Assembly (NCBI RefSeq): GCF_002920635.1
Contig: NZ_PQSR01000045.1
Span: 1-55,547 of the forward strand
Reading direction: 5' to 3'
Source: Streptomyces sp. Ru72
GTDB taxonomy: Bacteria > Actinomycetota > Actinomycetes > Streptomycetales > Streptomycetaceae
DNA length: 55,547 bases
The translations under genes and the position numbers were made by a program. Of the stretch, positions 8,151-16,845 are shown in pieces. The notes below the pieces were generated by a model. That model was not told the DNA's origin. It worked only from the letters and a program-made list of their open reading frames with translations, and did no database searches. Positions within the stretch are counted from its first letter, which is position 1. Each line of letters starts with the position of its first letter.

Positions 8151-9368
8151 ATCCGTACCCTTCGCTTTGGCGTCAACTACACCCCGCGCCGCGGCTGGTT
8201 CCACTCCTGGCACGACTTCGACCCGGCGCACGCGCGCGAGGACCTGGCGCAGATCGCCGGACTCGGCCTCGACCACGTGCGGGTGTTCCACCTGTGGCCG
8301 CTCCTCCAGCCCAACCGCACCCTCATCCGCGCCACCGCCGTCGACCAGTTGGCGCGGCTGGTCGACCTGGCGGCCGAGGCGGGTCTCGACGTCCTCGTGG
8401 ACGGCGTCCAGGGTCATCTGTCCAGCTTCGACTTCTACCCCGAGTGGACACGCGCCTGGCACCACCGCAACGTGTTCACCGATCCGGAGGCGATCGAGGC
8501 GCAGGCGGACCTGCTGCGCACGCTCGGCCGTGCGCTCGCCGGCCGCCCCAACCTCATCGGGATCCAGCTCGGCAACGAGCTGAACAACCTGGTCGAGCAC
8601 AACCCGGTGAGCGTCCAGGAGGTGGACCACTACCTCGACACCCTGCTCGCCGCCGCCCGGGGCGGCATCGGCGAAGGCCCCCTGGTCACGCACTCCGCCT
8701 ACGACGCCGCCTGGTACGGCGACGACCATCCGTTCACCCCCGAGGCCTCGGCCCGCAAGGGCGACCTGACCACCGTCCACCCGTGGGTGTTCTCAGGCGA
8801 CTGCGCCCGCCGTTACGGCCCCCGCTCCCCGCAGGTGCTGCACCTCGCCGAGTACGGCGTGGAGCTGGCCACTGCGTACGCCGACGACCCGGCTCGGCCG
8901 GTGTGGGTGCAGGAGACCGGAGCGCCCGAGCCGCACATCCCGGCGGCCGACGCCCCGGAGTTCGCCCGCGCGACCCTGTTGAACGCGGCCGGATGCGCGG
9001 GGCTGTGGGGCGTGACCTGGTGGTGCTCCCACGACGTGGACCGGTCCCTGGCCGACTATCCCGAACTCGAGTACACCCTGGGCCTGTTCGACTCCGCCGG
9101 CCGGGCCAAGCCGATCGCGGACGCCCTCGCCGACACCATCGCGAAGCTGCGCTCCGAGCCGCGCCGCGTGACCGGGCGACGCACCGCTCTGGTACTGGAG
9201 TGCACACGGGCCACGCGGTCCGTGTCCGGGCCGGGCGGCGCCTTCTTCGAGGCCTGGATGCGGCTGCGCGCGGAGGGCGAGCGCCCGGCGGTGGTCCTCG
9301 CGCAGCGGGCCGAGGACACGGCGTACCTGGCGGCCCGGGGCGTCACCGACGTGGTCCGCGTGTCCTGA
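8151..9368 (+). CDS. Cytoplasmic GH5-like glycosidase (possible GH5_18-type beta-mannosidase) with AUC start
   Basis: 405 residues if translation begins at ATC 8151. The N-terminus then reads IRTLRFGVNYTPRRGWFHSW, a natural first beta-strand for this family. The TIM barrel carries the acid/base Glu143 in LGNELNN and the nucleophile Glu255 in WVQETGAPEP. There is no signal peptide. Strand order and length fit clan A GH5 enzymes. The style resembles GH5_18 beta-mannosidases, which cleave Man-beta-1,4-GlcNAc from N-glycan cores, but I am not certain of the subfamily. It is divergent from the kinase/GH3 operon across a palindromic operator and is followed 16 bases later by the convergent NagZ-like gene. 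Confidence 0.8.
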   Translation: MRTLRFGVNYTPRRGWFHSWHDFDPAHAREDLAQIAGLGLDHVRVFHLWPLLQPNRTLIRATAVDQLARLVDLAAEAGLDVLVDGVQGHLSSFDFYPEWTRAWHHRNVFTDPEAIEAQADLLRTLGRALAGRPNLIGIQLGNELNNLVEHNPVSVQEVDHYLDTLLAAARGGIGEGPLVTHSAYDAAWYGDDHPFTPEASARKGDLTTVHPWVFSGDCARRYGPRSPQVLHLAEYGVELATAYADDPARPVWVQETGAPEPHIPAADAPEFARATLLNAAGCAGLWGVTWWCSHDVDRSLADYPELEYTLGLFDSAGRAKPIADALADTIAKLRSEPRRVTGRRTALVLECTRATRSVSGPGGAFFEAWMRLRAEGERPAVVLAQRAEDTAYLAARGVTDVVRVS

Positions 9369-9384
9369 CGGGGGTGTCCAGGGT

Positions 9385-10875
9385 TCACGCCCCGGCCAGC
9401 GCCTCCGCCACCGCCTGCAGGTTCACCCGGCCGCGTCCGTAGGAGCGGAGCGCGTCGCCCTCCTCGGGCATCCCGGTGGACACCCGTACCGCGTCCGGCC
9501 GTCCGGCCAGCAGGGCGTCCCGCACCGCCGTCTGCCAGGGGTGCAGCCCCGCGTCGTACGTGGCGACGACCAGGGGTGCGCCCTGCGCACGGCGCAGGAC
9601 GGCGGCGCCGAGCGCCTCGGGGTCGGCCGGCTCCTCGGTGACCGCCGTTCCGGTGGCCGTCGGATCGACGGCGCGCAGCTCCGTCAGGAGGTCCTCGCCG
9701 CCCCAGTTGAGCGCGGGATGCGGCGGCGGGAAGAGGTCGACGACATGGGCGCCCCGAACGGGCGCCGGGCCCGGGCGGGCGCGAACGGCCCGGCGCGCCG
9801 CTTCCAGCCCGGCGGCGCCGTCCCACCCCGCGACGGCCGTCGGCGCGGACGCGTACCGCTCGGCCAGCCGCCGCACCCGCCCTGCCGCCTGGTGCACCCG
9901 CTCCGCCGCCAGGTCTCCCGCGCCGAGCGCGTCGAGGACCGCATCCCGGCAGGCGAGGGTGGTCGCGAGATCCGGTACGGCGACGATGACCTGGTCGGCG
10001 CCCGCGGCGAGCGCGAGCCGTGCGCCCGCGGCCTCGCCGTAGCGGTCGGCGATCGCCTTCATCTCCAGGGCGTCGCTGACCAGGACGCCGTCGAAGCCGA
10101 GTTCGTCGCGCAGCAGGCCGGTGAGGATGCGAGGGCTCAGCGTGGCGGGCCGGCCGGGGTCCAGCGCCGGGAAGACCACGTGGGCGCTCATCAGCATCGG
10201 CACGCCCGCGGCGATGGCGGCCCGGAAGGGGGCGAGGTCGAGTTCCTCGTACGGCCGCGGGTCGAGAGCCGTCTCGTGGTGGCTGTCGGTGACGGTACCG
10301 CCGTGGCCCGGGAAGTGCTTGGCGCAGGAGGCGATGGAGCGGGCCTCGGTGGCGGCGATCCAGGCGCGCAGGTGGCGGGAGACCAGCTCCGGGTCGGACC
10401 CGAAGGAGCGGGTGCGCACGATCGGGTTGTCCGGATGGTGCTGAAGATCGGCGACGGGGGCGTAGGAGGCAGTGATGCCGAGCGAGGCGAGGTGCCCGGC
10501 CAGCGCGTCGGCGCATCGGGCGGTGAGCCCCGGGTCGTCGACGACGCCGAGCGCCCAGGAGCCGGGGACGTCGGGTGCGCCTGCGCTCGCCAGGTGGCCG
10601 ATGCCCCCGCCCTCGTTGTCGATGGCCACCAGCAGATCGGGCCGGATGGCCCGCAGCGTGTCGGTGAGGTGGCGGACCTGTTCCGCGTCGCGCACGTTGC
10701 GGGTGAAGAGGATGACCCCGCCCAGGCCGCGGTCGATGAGTCGCTTCAGGGTGTCGGGGACGGTCGTGGTGCCCTCGAATCCGGCGACCAGGCAGCGGTG
10801 AGCGGCCTCCTCCAGGTCGGCGGACAGAGCGTGCGTGTGCGGGGTGTGGGTCACCCCGGCAATGTTCTGGCTCAT
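9385..10875 (-). CDS. NagZ-like GH3 beta-N-acetylglucosaminidase
   Basis: 496 residues. The NagZ signature KHFPGHGGTVTDSH is present at residues 186-199. Its Asp197/His199 dyad serves as the general acid/base specific to GH3 N-acetylhexosaminidases. The nucleophile is Asp268 in VSDALEMKA. A C-terminal alpha/beta domain (about 330-496) extends beyond short NagZ proteins. There is no signal peptide. It would release terminal beta-GlcNAc, giving the substrate for the amino-sugar kinase nearby. Start at ATG 10875; the ribosome site upstream is weak, and a TTGACTT-containing stretch just upstream on this strand may be part of its promoter. Confidence 0.88.
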   Translation of the reverse strand: MSQNIAGVTHTPHTHALSADLEEAAHRCLVAGFEGTTTVPDTLKRLIDRGLGGVILFTRNVRDAEQVRHLTDTLRAIRPDLLVAIDNEGGGIGHLASAGAPDVPGSWALGVVDDPGLTARCADALAGHLASLGITASYAPVADLQHHPDNPIVRTRSFGSDPELVSRHLRAWIAATEARSIASCAKHFPGHGGTVTDSHHETALDPRPYEELDLAPFRAAIAAGVPMLMSAHVVFPALDPGRPATLSPRILTGLLRDELGFDGVLVSDALEMKAIADRYGEAAGARLALAAGADQVIVAVPDLATTLACRDAVLDALGAGDLAAERVHQAAGRVRRLAERYASAPTAVAGWDGAAGLEAARRAVRARPGPAPVRGAHVVDLFPPPHPALNWGGEDLLTELRAVDPTATGTAVTEEPADPEALGAAVLRRAQGAPLVVATYDAGLHPWQTAVRDALLAGRPDAVRVSTGMPEEGDALRSYGRGRVNLQAVAEALAGA

Positions 10876-11264
10876 TCATCCAGAAGTCAACAAGTAGATG
10901 GCTTGCCGATTCAGAACCTCCTCCTCGACACGCGGGATGCCGGAATCCGATGGCCTCGCGGCAGCAGGACAGTGCCACACCCGGGATGCGGCTCGGCGTT
11001 GAGGACGAGCACACGGTCGACCGCGCACGGCCGGCCGTAGACCGCCCGGGCGCACCGGATCACCCACATCTGGGCGGTGCGCGACCCGGACAAGCTCCGC
11101 CCCCTGGTGCTCTCCTGAGCGTCCCGGCGGTCTTCGGCGCTGCGCGAACTCTTGCCGCACCAACTTCCATACTGTAGACAATATTTCGTCGACACTCCGT
11201 ATCGACCCCTTCGGCAGTTCTTGCCACCTCCGCGGTACTCCCTCGACCGAACGGAGTTGTTCCT
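10876..11264. other. 389-base divergent intergenic region between the NagZ-like gene and the formate dehydrogenase operon
   Basis: Both flanking genes are transcribed away from here, so two promoters should lie inside. TGTAGACA at 11173-11180, in a locally AT-rich stretch, fits the TGTnnACA core bound by FCD-type GntR regulators, but this is weak. A short coding-like stretch on the plus strand ends in RDPDKLRPLVLS and a stop at 11116-11118. It follows an in-frame stop at 11038 and has no start, so it may be gene debris. No complete gene is seen. Confidence 0.4.
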
Positions 11265-12236
11265 GTGAAAGTCGCAGTTCTCGGCGCCGGTGCGATCGGC
11301 GCCTACGTCGGCGCCGCACTGCATCGTGCGGGCGCCGATGTGCACCTCATCGCCCGTGGACCGCATCTGGCGGCCATGAGGCGGCACGGAGTGCGGGTGC
11401 GCAGCCCGCGCGGCGACTTCACCGCGCACGCCCACGCCACCGACGACCCGGCCGAGATCGGCCCGGTCGACTTTGTGTTCCTTGGGCTGAAGGCCAACTC
11501 GTACGCGGCGTGCGGGCCGCTGATCGAGCCTCTCCTGCACAGCACGACGGCGGTCGTGGCCGCCCAGAACGGCATCCCCTGGTGGTACTTCCACCGCCAC
11601 GGCGGCCCCTACGACGGCCGTCGCCTGGAGAGCGTGGACCCCGACGGCGCGGTCAGTGCGGTGCTCGCGCCGGAACGGGCCATCGGCTGCGTGGTGTACG
11701 CGGCGACCGAGCTCGAAGGCCCCGGTGTCGTGCGGCACTTGGAGGGCACCCGGTTCTCCGTCGGCGAGCCGGACCGCAGCATCTCCGAGCGCTGTCTGGC
11801 CTTCGGTGAGGCGATGCGGGCGGGCGGCCTGAAGTGCCCGGTCGAGCCGGACCTGCGCAGCGACATCTGGGTCAAGCTGCTCGGCAACATCTCCTTCAAC
11901 CCGATCAGCGCGCTGGCCCGCGCCACCATGCGGCAGATGTGCCTGCACGGCGGCACCCGCAGGGTCATCGAGATCATGATGCGGGAGACGCTCACGGTCG
12001 CCGAGGCCCTCGGCTGCACGGTCGGCGTCTCCATCGAACGGCGCCTCGCGGGCGCCGAGCGGGTCGGCGACCACCGCACCTCCACGCTCCAGGACCTGGA
12101 ACGCGGCAAACCGCTCGAACTCGACGTACTCCTCGCGGCCGTCGTCGAGCTGGCGGAGATCACCGGCGTCGAGGTGCCCACCCTGCGGACCGTGCACGCC
12201 ATCTCGGACCTGCTCGCGCTGAGGAGCGCCGCATGA
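11265..12236 (+). CDS. Ketopantoate reductase family (ApbA/PanE) dehydrogenase
   Basis: 323 residues from a GTG. The Rossmann motif GAGAIGAYVG at residues 7-16 binds NADP(H). KANS near residue 75 corresponds to the KaxQ segment that carries the proton-transfer Lys, and WVKLLGNISFNP around 205 is the conserved C-domain helix with the second catalytic Lys and Asn. Family members reduce 2-dehydropantoate or other 2-oxo acids. The gene leads the formate dehydrogenase operon and overlaps the next start (ATGA), so it is unlikely to be the housekeeping pantothenate enzyme. Its true substrate is unknown. Confidence 0.8.
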   Translation: MKVAVLGAGAIGAYVGAALHRAGADVHLIARGPHLAAMRRHGVRVRSPRGDFTAHAHATDDPAEIGPVDFVFLGLKANSYAACGPLIEPLLHSTTAVVAAQNGIPWWYFHRHGGPYDGRRLESVDPDGAVSAVLAPERAIGCVVYAATELEGPGVVRHLEGTRFSVGEPDRSISERCLAFGEAMRAGGLKCPVEPDLRSDIWVKLLGNISFNPISALARATMRQMCLHGGTRRVIEIMMRETLTVAEALGCTVGVSIERRLAGAERVGDHRTSTLQDLERGKPLELDVLLAAVVELAEITGVEVPTLRTVHAISDLLALRSAA

Positions 12237-14152
12237 GGAAACGCCAACCGAAGACCTACACCCGGCTCACCCACCCGCTCGTGCGTGACTCCCGCGACGA
12301 GCCCTTCCGCCCCGCGACATGGGAGGAGGCGCTGGACCGCACCGCCCGGGGCCTCACCCGCAACCGCGGCGCGTTCGGCATGTTCTCCTGCGCCCGCGCG
12401 ACCAACGAGATGAACTACGTGGCGCAGAAGTTCGCCCGGGTGGTGATGGGCACCAACAACGTCGACTCCTGCAACCGCACCTGCCACGCCCCGAGCGTCG
12501 CGGGCCTGTCGGCGGCGTTCGGCTCGGGCGGCGGGACGTCGTCGTACGAGGAGGTCGAGCACACCGACGTCATCGTGATGTGGGGCTCCAACGCGCGCTT
12601 CGCGCACCCGATCTTCTTCCAGCACGTGCTGAAGGGGATCAGGAACGGCGCGCGGATGTACGCCGTCGACCCGCGCCGCACGTCCACCGCCGAGTGGGCG
12701 GAGAGCTGGCTCGGTCTCAACGTCGGCACGGACATCCCGATGGCGCATGCCATCGGCCGCGAGATCATCCACGCGGGCCTGGTCAACGAGGCGTTCGTCG
12801 AGCGGGCCACCACCGGTTTCGAGGAGTACGAGGCGCTGGTCGAGCCGTGGACGCTGTCGCTCGCCGAGAAGGTGACCGGCGTACCGGCCCGCGCCATCCG
12901 GGAGCTGGCCCACGCCTACGCCCGCGCCGAGCGCGCCCAGCTGTGCTGGACCCTCGGCATCACCGAGCACCACAACGGCACCGACAACGTCCGGGCCCTG
13001 ATCAACCTGGCCCTGCTCACCGGTCACGTGGGCCGCTACGGCTCCGGGCTGCAACCCCTGCGCGGCCAGAACAACGTGCAGGGCGGCGGCGACATGGGGG
13101 CGATCCCGAACCGCCTGCCCGGCTTCCAGGACATCCTCGACCCCGAGGCGCGCCACCGGTTCGAGTCCGCCTGGGACACCGTCATCCAGCCGCACTACGG
13201 GCTGAACCTGACGGAGATGTTCGAGGCGATGGAGGAGGGCTCGCTCCGGGCGGTCTACTGCATCGGGGAGAACCCGGCGCAGTCGGAGGCGGACAGCGAA
13301 CAGGCCGTGCGGCGGCTGCGGCAGCTCGACTTCCTCGTCGTGCAGGACATCTTCCTGACGAAGACCGCCGAGCTGGCGGACGTGGTGCTGCCGGCGACGG
13401 CCGGCTGGGCGGAGACCGAGGGGACGACGACCAACAGCGAGCGCCGGGTGCAGCGGGTACGCCGAGCGGTCACGCCGCCCGGCCAGGCGCGCGAGGACAT
13501 CGACATCCTCTGCGCCCTGGCGGCACGCCTCGGCCACGAGTGGAAGTACGCCGACGCGCAGGCGGTGTGGAACGAGCTGCGGTCGGTGTCGCCGGACCAC
13601 TACGGGATGACGTACGCGCGCCTGGAGGAGCACCAGGGCATCCAGTGGCCGTGCCCGAGCACGGACCGGCTCGAACCCACCTACCTGCACGGCCGGTTGT
13701 GGGACACGGATCCGGAAAGGCGTGGCACGCCCGCGCCGTTCGGGCTCGTCCGGCACGACCCGCCCGTCGACCTCACCGACGAGCAGTACCCGATCCGGCT
13801 GACCACCGGGCGGCGGCTCGACTCGTACAACACCGGCGTGCAGAGCGGCGGTTACGCCTCCCCACTGCGGCGCGGCGAGTACGTCGAGCTGTGCCCGGAG
13901 GACGCGGAGCGCTACGGGGTCGTCGTCGGCGAGGAGGTGCGGGTGACCTCGCGGCGCGGGTCCGTGGTCGCCCCGGTGTGGATCGACACCGGCCTCAGGC
14001 CCGGGCTCGCCTTCATGACCATGCACTTCCCCGACGAGGTGGACACCAACCAGCTGACGATCGAGGCGAACTGCCCGATCGCCGGCACGGCGGAGTTCAA
14101 GGCGTCGGCGATCCGGATCGAGAAGCTGCCCGTCGCGACCATCGTGAGGTGA
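12233..14152 (+). CDS. Formate dehydrogenase molybdopterin catalytic subunit lacking its Fe-S N-terminus
   Basis: 639 residues from the ATG overlapping the previous stop. The sequence starts directly with YTRLTHPLVR, which in standard FdhA proteins comes after the N-terminal [4Fe-4S] domain. Cys84 in NRTCHAPSVAG occupies the position of the selenocysteine or cysteine that ligates Mo, and the following His (85) is the conserved catalytic partner. The bis-MGD binding domains follow, with GENPAQSEAD near residue 345 and a C-terminal molydop-binding domain (about 520-639). It oxidises formate to CO2. The missing [4Fe-4S] domain is encoded at 15978-16838, so the two chains should assemble. Cytoplasmic: no Tat signal. 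Confidence 0.88.
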   Translation: MRKRQPKTYTRLTHPLVRDSRDEPFRPATWEEALDRTARGLTRNRGAFGMFSCARATNEMNYVAQKFARVVMGTNNVDSCNRTCHAPSVAGLSAAFGSGGGTSSYEEVEHTDVIVMWGSNARFAHPIFFQHVLKGIRNGARMYAVDPRRTSTAEWAESWLGLNVGTDIPMAHAIGREIIHAGLVNEAFVERATTGFEEYEALVEPWTLSLAEKVTGVPARAIRELAHAYARAERAQLCWTLGITEHHNGTDNVRALINLALLTGHVGRYGSGLQPLRGQNNVQGGGDMGAIPNRLPGFQDILDPEARHRFESAWDTVIQPHYGLNLTEMFEAMEEGSLRAVYCIGENPAQSEADSEQAVRRLRQLDFLVVQDIFLTKTAELADVVLPATAGWAETEGTTTNSERRVQRVRRAVTPPGQAREDIDILCALAARLGHEWKYADAQAVWNELRSVSPDHYGMTYARLEEHQGIQWPCPSTDRLEPTYLHGRLWDTDPERRGTPAPFGLVRHDPPVDLTDEQYPIRLTTGRRLDSYNTGVQSGGYASPLRRGEYVELCPEDAERYGVVVGEEVRVTSRRGSVVAPVWIDTGLRPGLAFMTMHFPDEVDTNQLTIEANCPIAGTAEFKASAIRIEKLPVATIVR

Positions 14153-14157
14153 CGCAA

Positions 14158-15981
14158 GTGGACCTGCACTTCGGTGACAGCAAGCCGACGGACGAGGAAC
14201 GGGCGGCCGTCGACGCCCTGTTGGGCCCGCCAGAGTCCTCGTGGGAGGGCGCCGACCGTACGGACGCCGACCTGAGGTGGGCCCGCGGCGGCCGCGCGGC
14301 CCGGGACCGCCGCGACCTGCTGTTGCCGGGGCTCCACGCGCTCAACGACCGGGTCGGCTGGATCAGCGAGGGCGGCCTCGACTACCTGTGCCGGCGGCTG
14401 ACCGTGCCGCCGGCCGAGGCGTACGGCGTGGCGACGTTCTACGCGATGTTCTCGGTCGGGCCCCGCCCGGCGACCGTGCTGCACGTCTGCACGGACCTCG
14501 CCTGCACCGCCGCCGGGGCGGGCGAGTTGTGCGCCGGTGTCGAGGCGCGGCTCGGCCCGGGCAGCGGGGTGAGCGTCGAGCGCAGCCCGTGCCTGGGCCT
14601 GTGCGAACGCGCCCCGGCGGCACTCGCGATCAGGGCGGGCGACCCGGTGCGTACGGCGGTGTCGGCACCGGGGACGGTGGAGGGGGCCGTCCTCGCCGCC
14701 ACCGCGCCCGACTCGGCACCGGAGGAGCCGGAGGCGGCGATGGCGGTGCCCCAGGCCGGAGACCCGTCGTTGAAGCTGCTGCACCGGGTCGGCGTCGTCG
14801 ATCCGTCCTCCCTGGACGACTACCGCGCCCGCGGCGGTTACACGGCCCTGCGGCGCGCCTTCGCACTCGGCCCCGCCGGGGTGATCCGCGAGGTCACCGA
14901 CTCCGGTCTGCTCGGGCGTGGCGGCGCGGCCTTCCCCACCGGCCGCAAGTGGCAGGCCACCGCGTCCCAGCCCGACCACCCGCACTATCTCGTGTGCAAC
15001 GCCGACGAATCCGAGCCGGGCACCTTCAAGGACCGGGTGCTCATGGAGGGCGACCCGTACGCGCTCGTCGAGGCGATGACGGTCGCGGGGTACGCGGTCG
15101 GAGCGCACCGGGGCTATCTGTATCTGCGCGGCGAGTACCCGCGGGCACTGCGCCGCCTGGAGCACGCCCTGGCGCAGGCACGCGCGCGGGGCCTGCTCGG
15201 TGACGACGTCCTCGGCCAGGGATACGCCTTCGACATCGAGATCAGGCGCGGGGCGGGCGCCTACATCTGCGGAGAGGAGACCGCCCTGTTCAACTCCATC
15301 GAGGGGTACCGGGGCGAGCCGCGCTCCAAGCCGCCGTTCCCCGTGGAGAAGGGCCTGTTCGGCAAGCCGACGGTGGAGAACAATGTCGAGACCCTGGTCA
15401 ATGTGCTGCCGATCCTCACGATGGGCGCGTCCGCGTACGCGTCGATCGGCACGGAGACGTCCACAGGGCCGAAGCTGTTCTGCGTGTCGGGCAGCGTGGA
15501 GCGGCCGGGGGTCTACGAGCTTCCGTTCGGCGCCACCCTTGGCGAACTGCTGACGCTCGCGGGTGCGCGGGAGCGGCTGCGCGCGGTGCTGCTGGGCGGT
15601 GCGGCCGGCGGTTTCGTACGCCCCGACGAGCTGGAGATACCGCTCACCTTCGAAGGCACGCGAGAGGCGGGCACGACGCTCGGCTCGGGCGTCGTCATGG
15701 CCTTCGACGACACGGTCCCCCTTCCGCGGCTGCTGCTGCGCATCGCGCAGTTCTTCCGCGACGAGTCGTGCGGGCAGTGCGTGCCGTGCCGGGTGGGGAC
15801 CGTGCGCCAGCAGGAGGCGCTCCAGCGGATCGTGGAGCGTACGGGCGCCGACGCCGCCGACGACATCGCCCTGCTCCGGGAGGTCGGCCGCGCGATGCGG
15901 GACGCCTCGATCTGCGGTCTCGGGCAGACCGCGTGGAACGCCGTGGAATCCGCCATCGACCGTCTGGGGGCGTACGCATGA
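14158..15981 (+). CDS. NuoE-NuoF fusion: NADH-binding diaphorase subunit of the formate dehydrogenase
   Basis: 607 residues from a GTG five bases after the catalytic subunit. Residues 1-180 are a NuoE-like thioredoxin-fold [2Fe-2S] domain with Cys111, Cys116, Cys145 and Cys149. Residues about 185-607 are NuoF-like: NADH site GRGGAAFPTGRKW, FMN site GAGAYICGEETAL, SLBB-like region, and a C-terminal [4Fe-4S] motif CGQCVPCRVGT with the fourth Cys in SICGLGQ. Such fusions pass electrons from the Mo/Fe-S subunit to NAD+. In most organisms these are two genes (FdsG/FdsB). The stop overlaps the following start. Confidence 0.9.
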   Translation: MDLHFGDSKPTDEERAAVDALLGPPESSWEGADRTDADLRWARGGRAARDRRDLLLPGLHALNDRVGWISEGGLDYLCRRLTVPPAEAYGVATFYAMFSVGPRPATVLHVCTDLACTAAGAGELCAGVEARLGPGSGVSVERSPCLGLCERAPAALAIRAGDPVRTAVSAPGTVEGAVLAATAPDSAPEEPEAAMAVPQAGDPSLKLLHRVGVVDPSSLDDYRARGGYTALRRAFALGPAGVIREVTDSGLLGRGGAAFPTGRKWQATASQPDHPHYLVCNADESEPGTFKDRVLMEGDPYALVEAMTVAGYAVGAHRGYLYLRGEYPRALRRLEHALAQARARGLLGDDVLGQGYAFDIEIRRGAGAYICGEETALFNSIEGYRGEPRSKPPFPVEKGLFGKPTVENNVETLVNVLPILTMGASAYASIGTETSTGPKLFCVSGSVERPGVYELPFGATLGELLTLAGARERLRAVLLGGAAGGFVRPDELEIPLTFEGTREAGTTLGSGVVMAFDDTVPLPRLLLRIAQFFRDESCGQCVPCRVGTVRQQEALQRIVERTGADAADDIALLREVGRAMRDASICGLGQTAWNAVESAIDRLGAYA

Positions 15982-16838
15982 CCGCGATACCGGTGGGGGT
16001 GCCGCGCAGGCTCGTCGAGTTCACCCTCGACGGCCAGGAGGTCAGGGTGCCCGAGGGCTCGACGATCCTGGAGGCGTGCCGTGCCGCCGGGAAGGACGTC
16101 CCGACCCTCTGCCAGGGCGACACGCTCACCCCGAAGAACGCCTGCCGCGTCTGCGTGGTGGAGGTAGAGGGGTCGAGGACCCTCGTCCCGGCCTGCTCGC
16201 GGAAGGCCGAGCCGGGCATGGAGGTGCGGACCGGCACCGAGCGCACCCGGCACAGCCGGAAGGTCGTGCTCGAACTGCTGGCGTCCTCGGTGGACCTGTC
16301 CACCACGCCGCAGGTCGCCGAGTGGATCAAGGAGTACGAGGCGAAGCCGGACCGTTTCGGCCCGGACGCGGCCCGCGTCGACGAGCAGCCGAGGATCGAC
16401 AACGATTTGTACGTGCGGGATTACGGTAAGTGCATCCTCTGTTACAAGTGCGTGGACGCGTGCGGCGAGCAGTGGCAGAACACCTTCGCGATCTCCGTCG
16501 CCGGGCGCGGCTTCGACGCCCGGATCGCCGTGGAGCAGGACGCGCCGCTGACCGACTCGGCGTGCGTGTACTGCGGCAACTGCATCGAGGTGTGCCCGAC
16601 GGGCGCGCTGTCGTTCAGGTCGGAGTTCGACATGCGCGCGGCGGGTACGTGGGACGAGTCGGCGCAGACGCGGACCACCACGGTGTGCGCCTACTGCGGT
16701 GTGGGCTGCAACCTCACACTGCACGTGCAGGACAATGAGATCGTGAAGGTCACCTCCCCGCACGACAACCCGGTGACCCACGGCAACCTCTGCATCAAGG
16801 GCCGTTTCGGCTACCAGCACGTACAGAACCGGGGCTGA
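15978..16838 (+). CDS. Multi-cluster Fe-S subunit: ferredoxin domains plus the displaced [4Fe-4S] N-terminus of FdhA
   Basis: 286 residues from an ATGA overlap. Domains in order: a [2Fe-2S] domain with Cys45, Cys56, Cys59 and Cys73; a helical His-containing segment where NuoG-type proteins carry the His-Cys cluster, but whose cysteines are absent here (LELLASSVDLSTTPQ); two [4Fe-4S] motifs (CILCYKCVDAC and CVYCGNCIEVCP); then the molybdopterin-oxidoreductase [4Fe-4S] domain CAYCGVGC with the fourth Cys and electron-transfer Lys in NLCIKGRFG. It ends where the catalytic subunit at 12233 begins in standard FdhA alignments. It therefore supplies the electron path and the N-terminal domain of the split enzyme. 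Confidence 0.88.
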   Translation: MTAIPVGVPRRLVEFTLDGQEVRVPEGSTILEACRAAGKDVPTLCQGDTLTPKNACRVCVVEVEGSRTLVPACSRKAEPGMEVRTGTERTRHSRKVVLELLASSVDLSTTPQVAEWIKEYEAKPDRFGPDAARVDEQPRIDNDLYVRDYGKCILCYKCVDACGEQWQNTFAISVAGRGFDARIAVEQDAPLTDSACVYCGNCIEVCPTGALSFRSEFDMRAAGTWDESAQTRTTTVCAYCGVGCNLTLHVQDNEIVKVTSPHDNPVTHGNLCIKGRFGYQHVQNRG

Positions 16839-16845
16839 TCAGGAC

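Noticed and set aside
10950..11177. Possible small plus-strand gene in the kinase/FDH gap
   Set aside because: No ribosome site and the composition of random high-GC sequence. It would also fill the promoter of the formate dehydrogenase operon.
12319..15981. Open frame of about 1220 codons spanning two formate dehydrogenase genes
   Set aside because: Its first half is the shifted frame of the catalytic subunit; only the part from 14158 is real. It is not a giant fusion.
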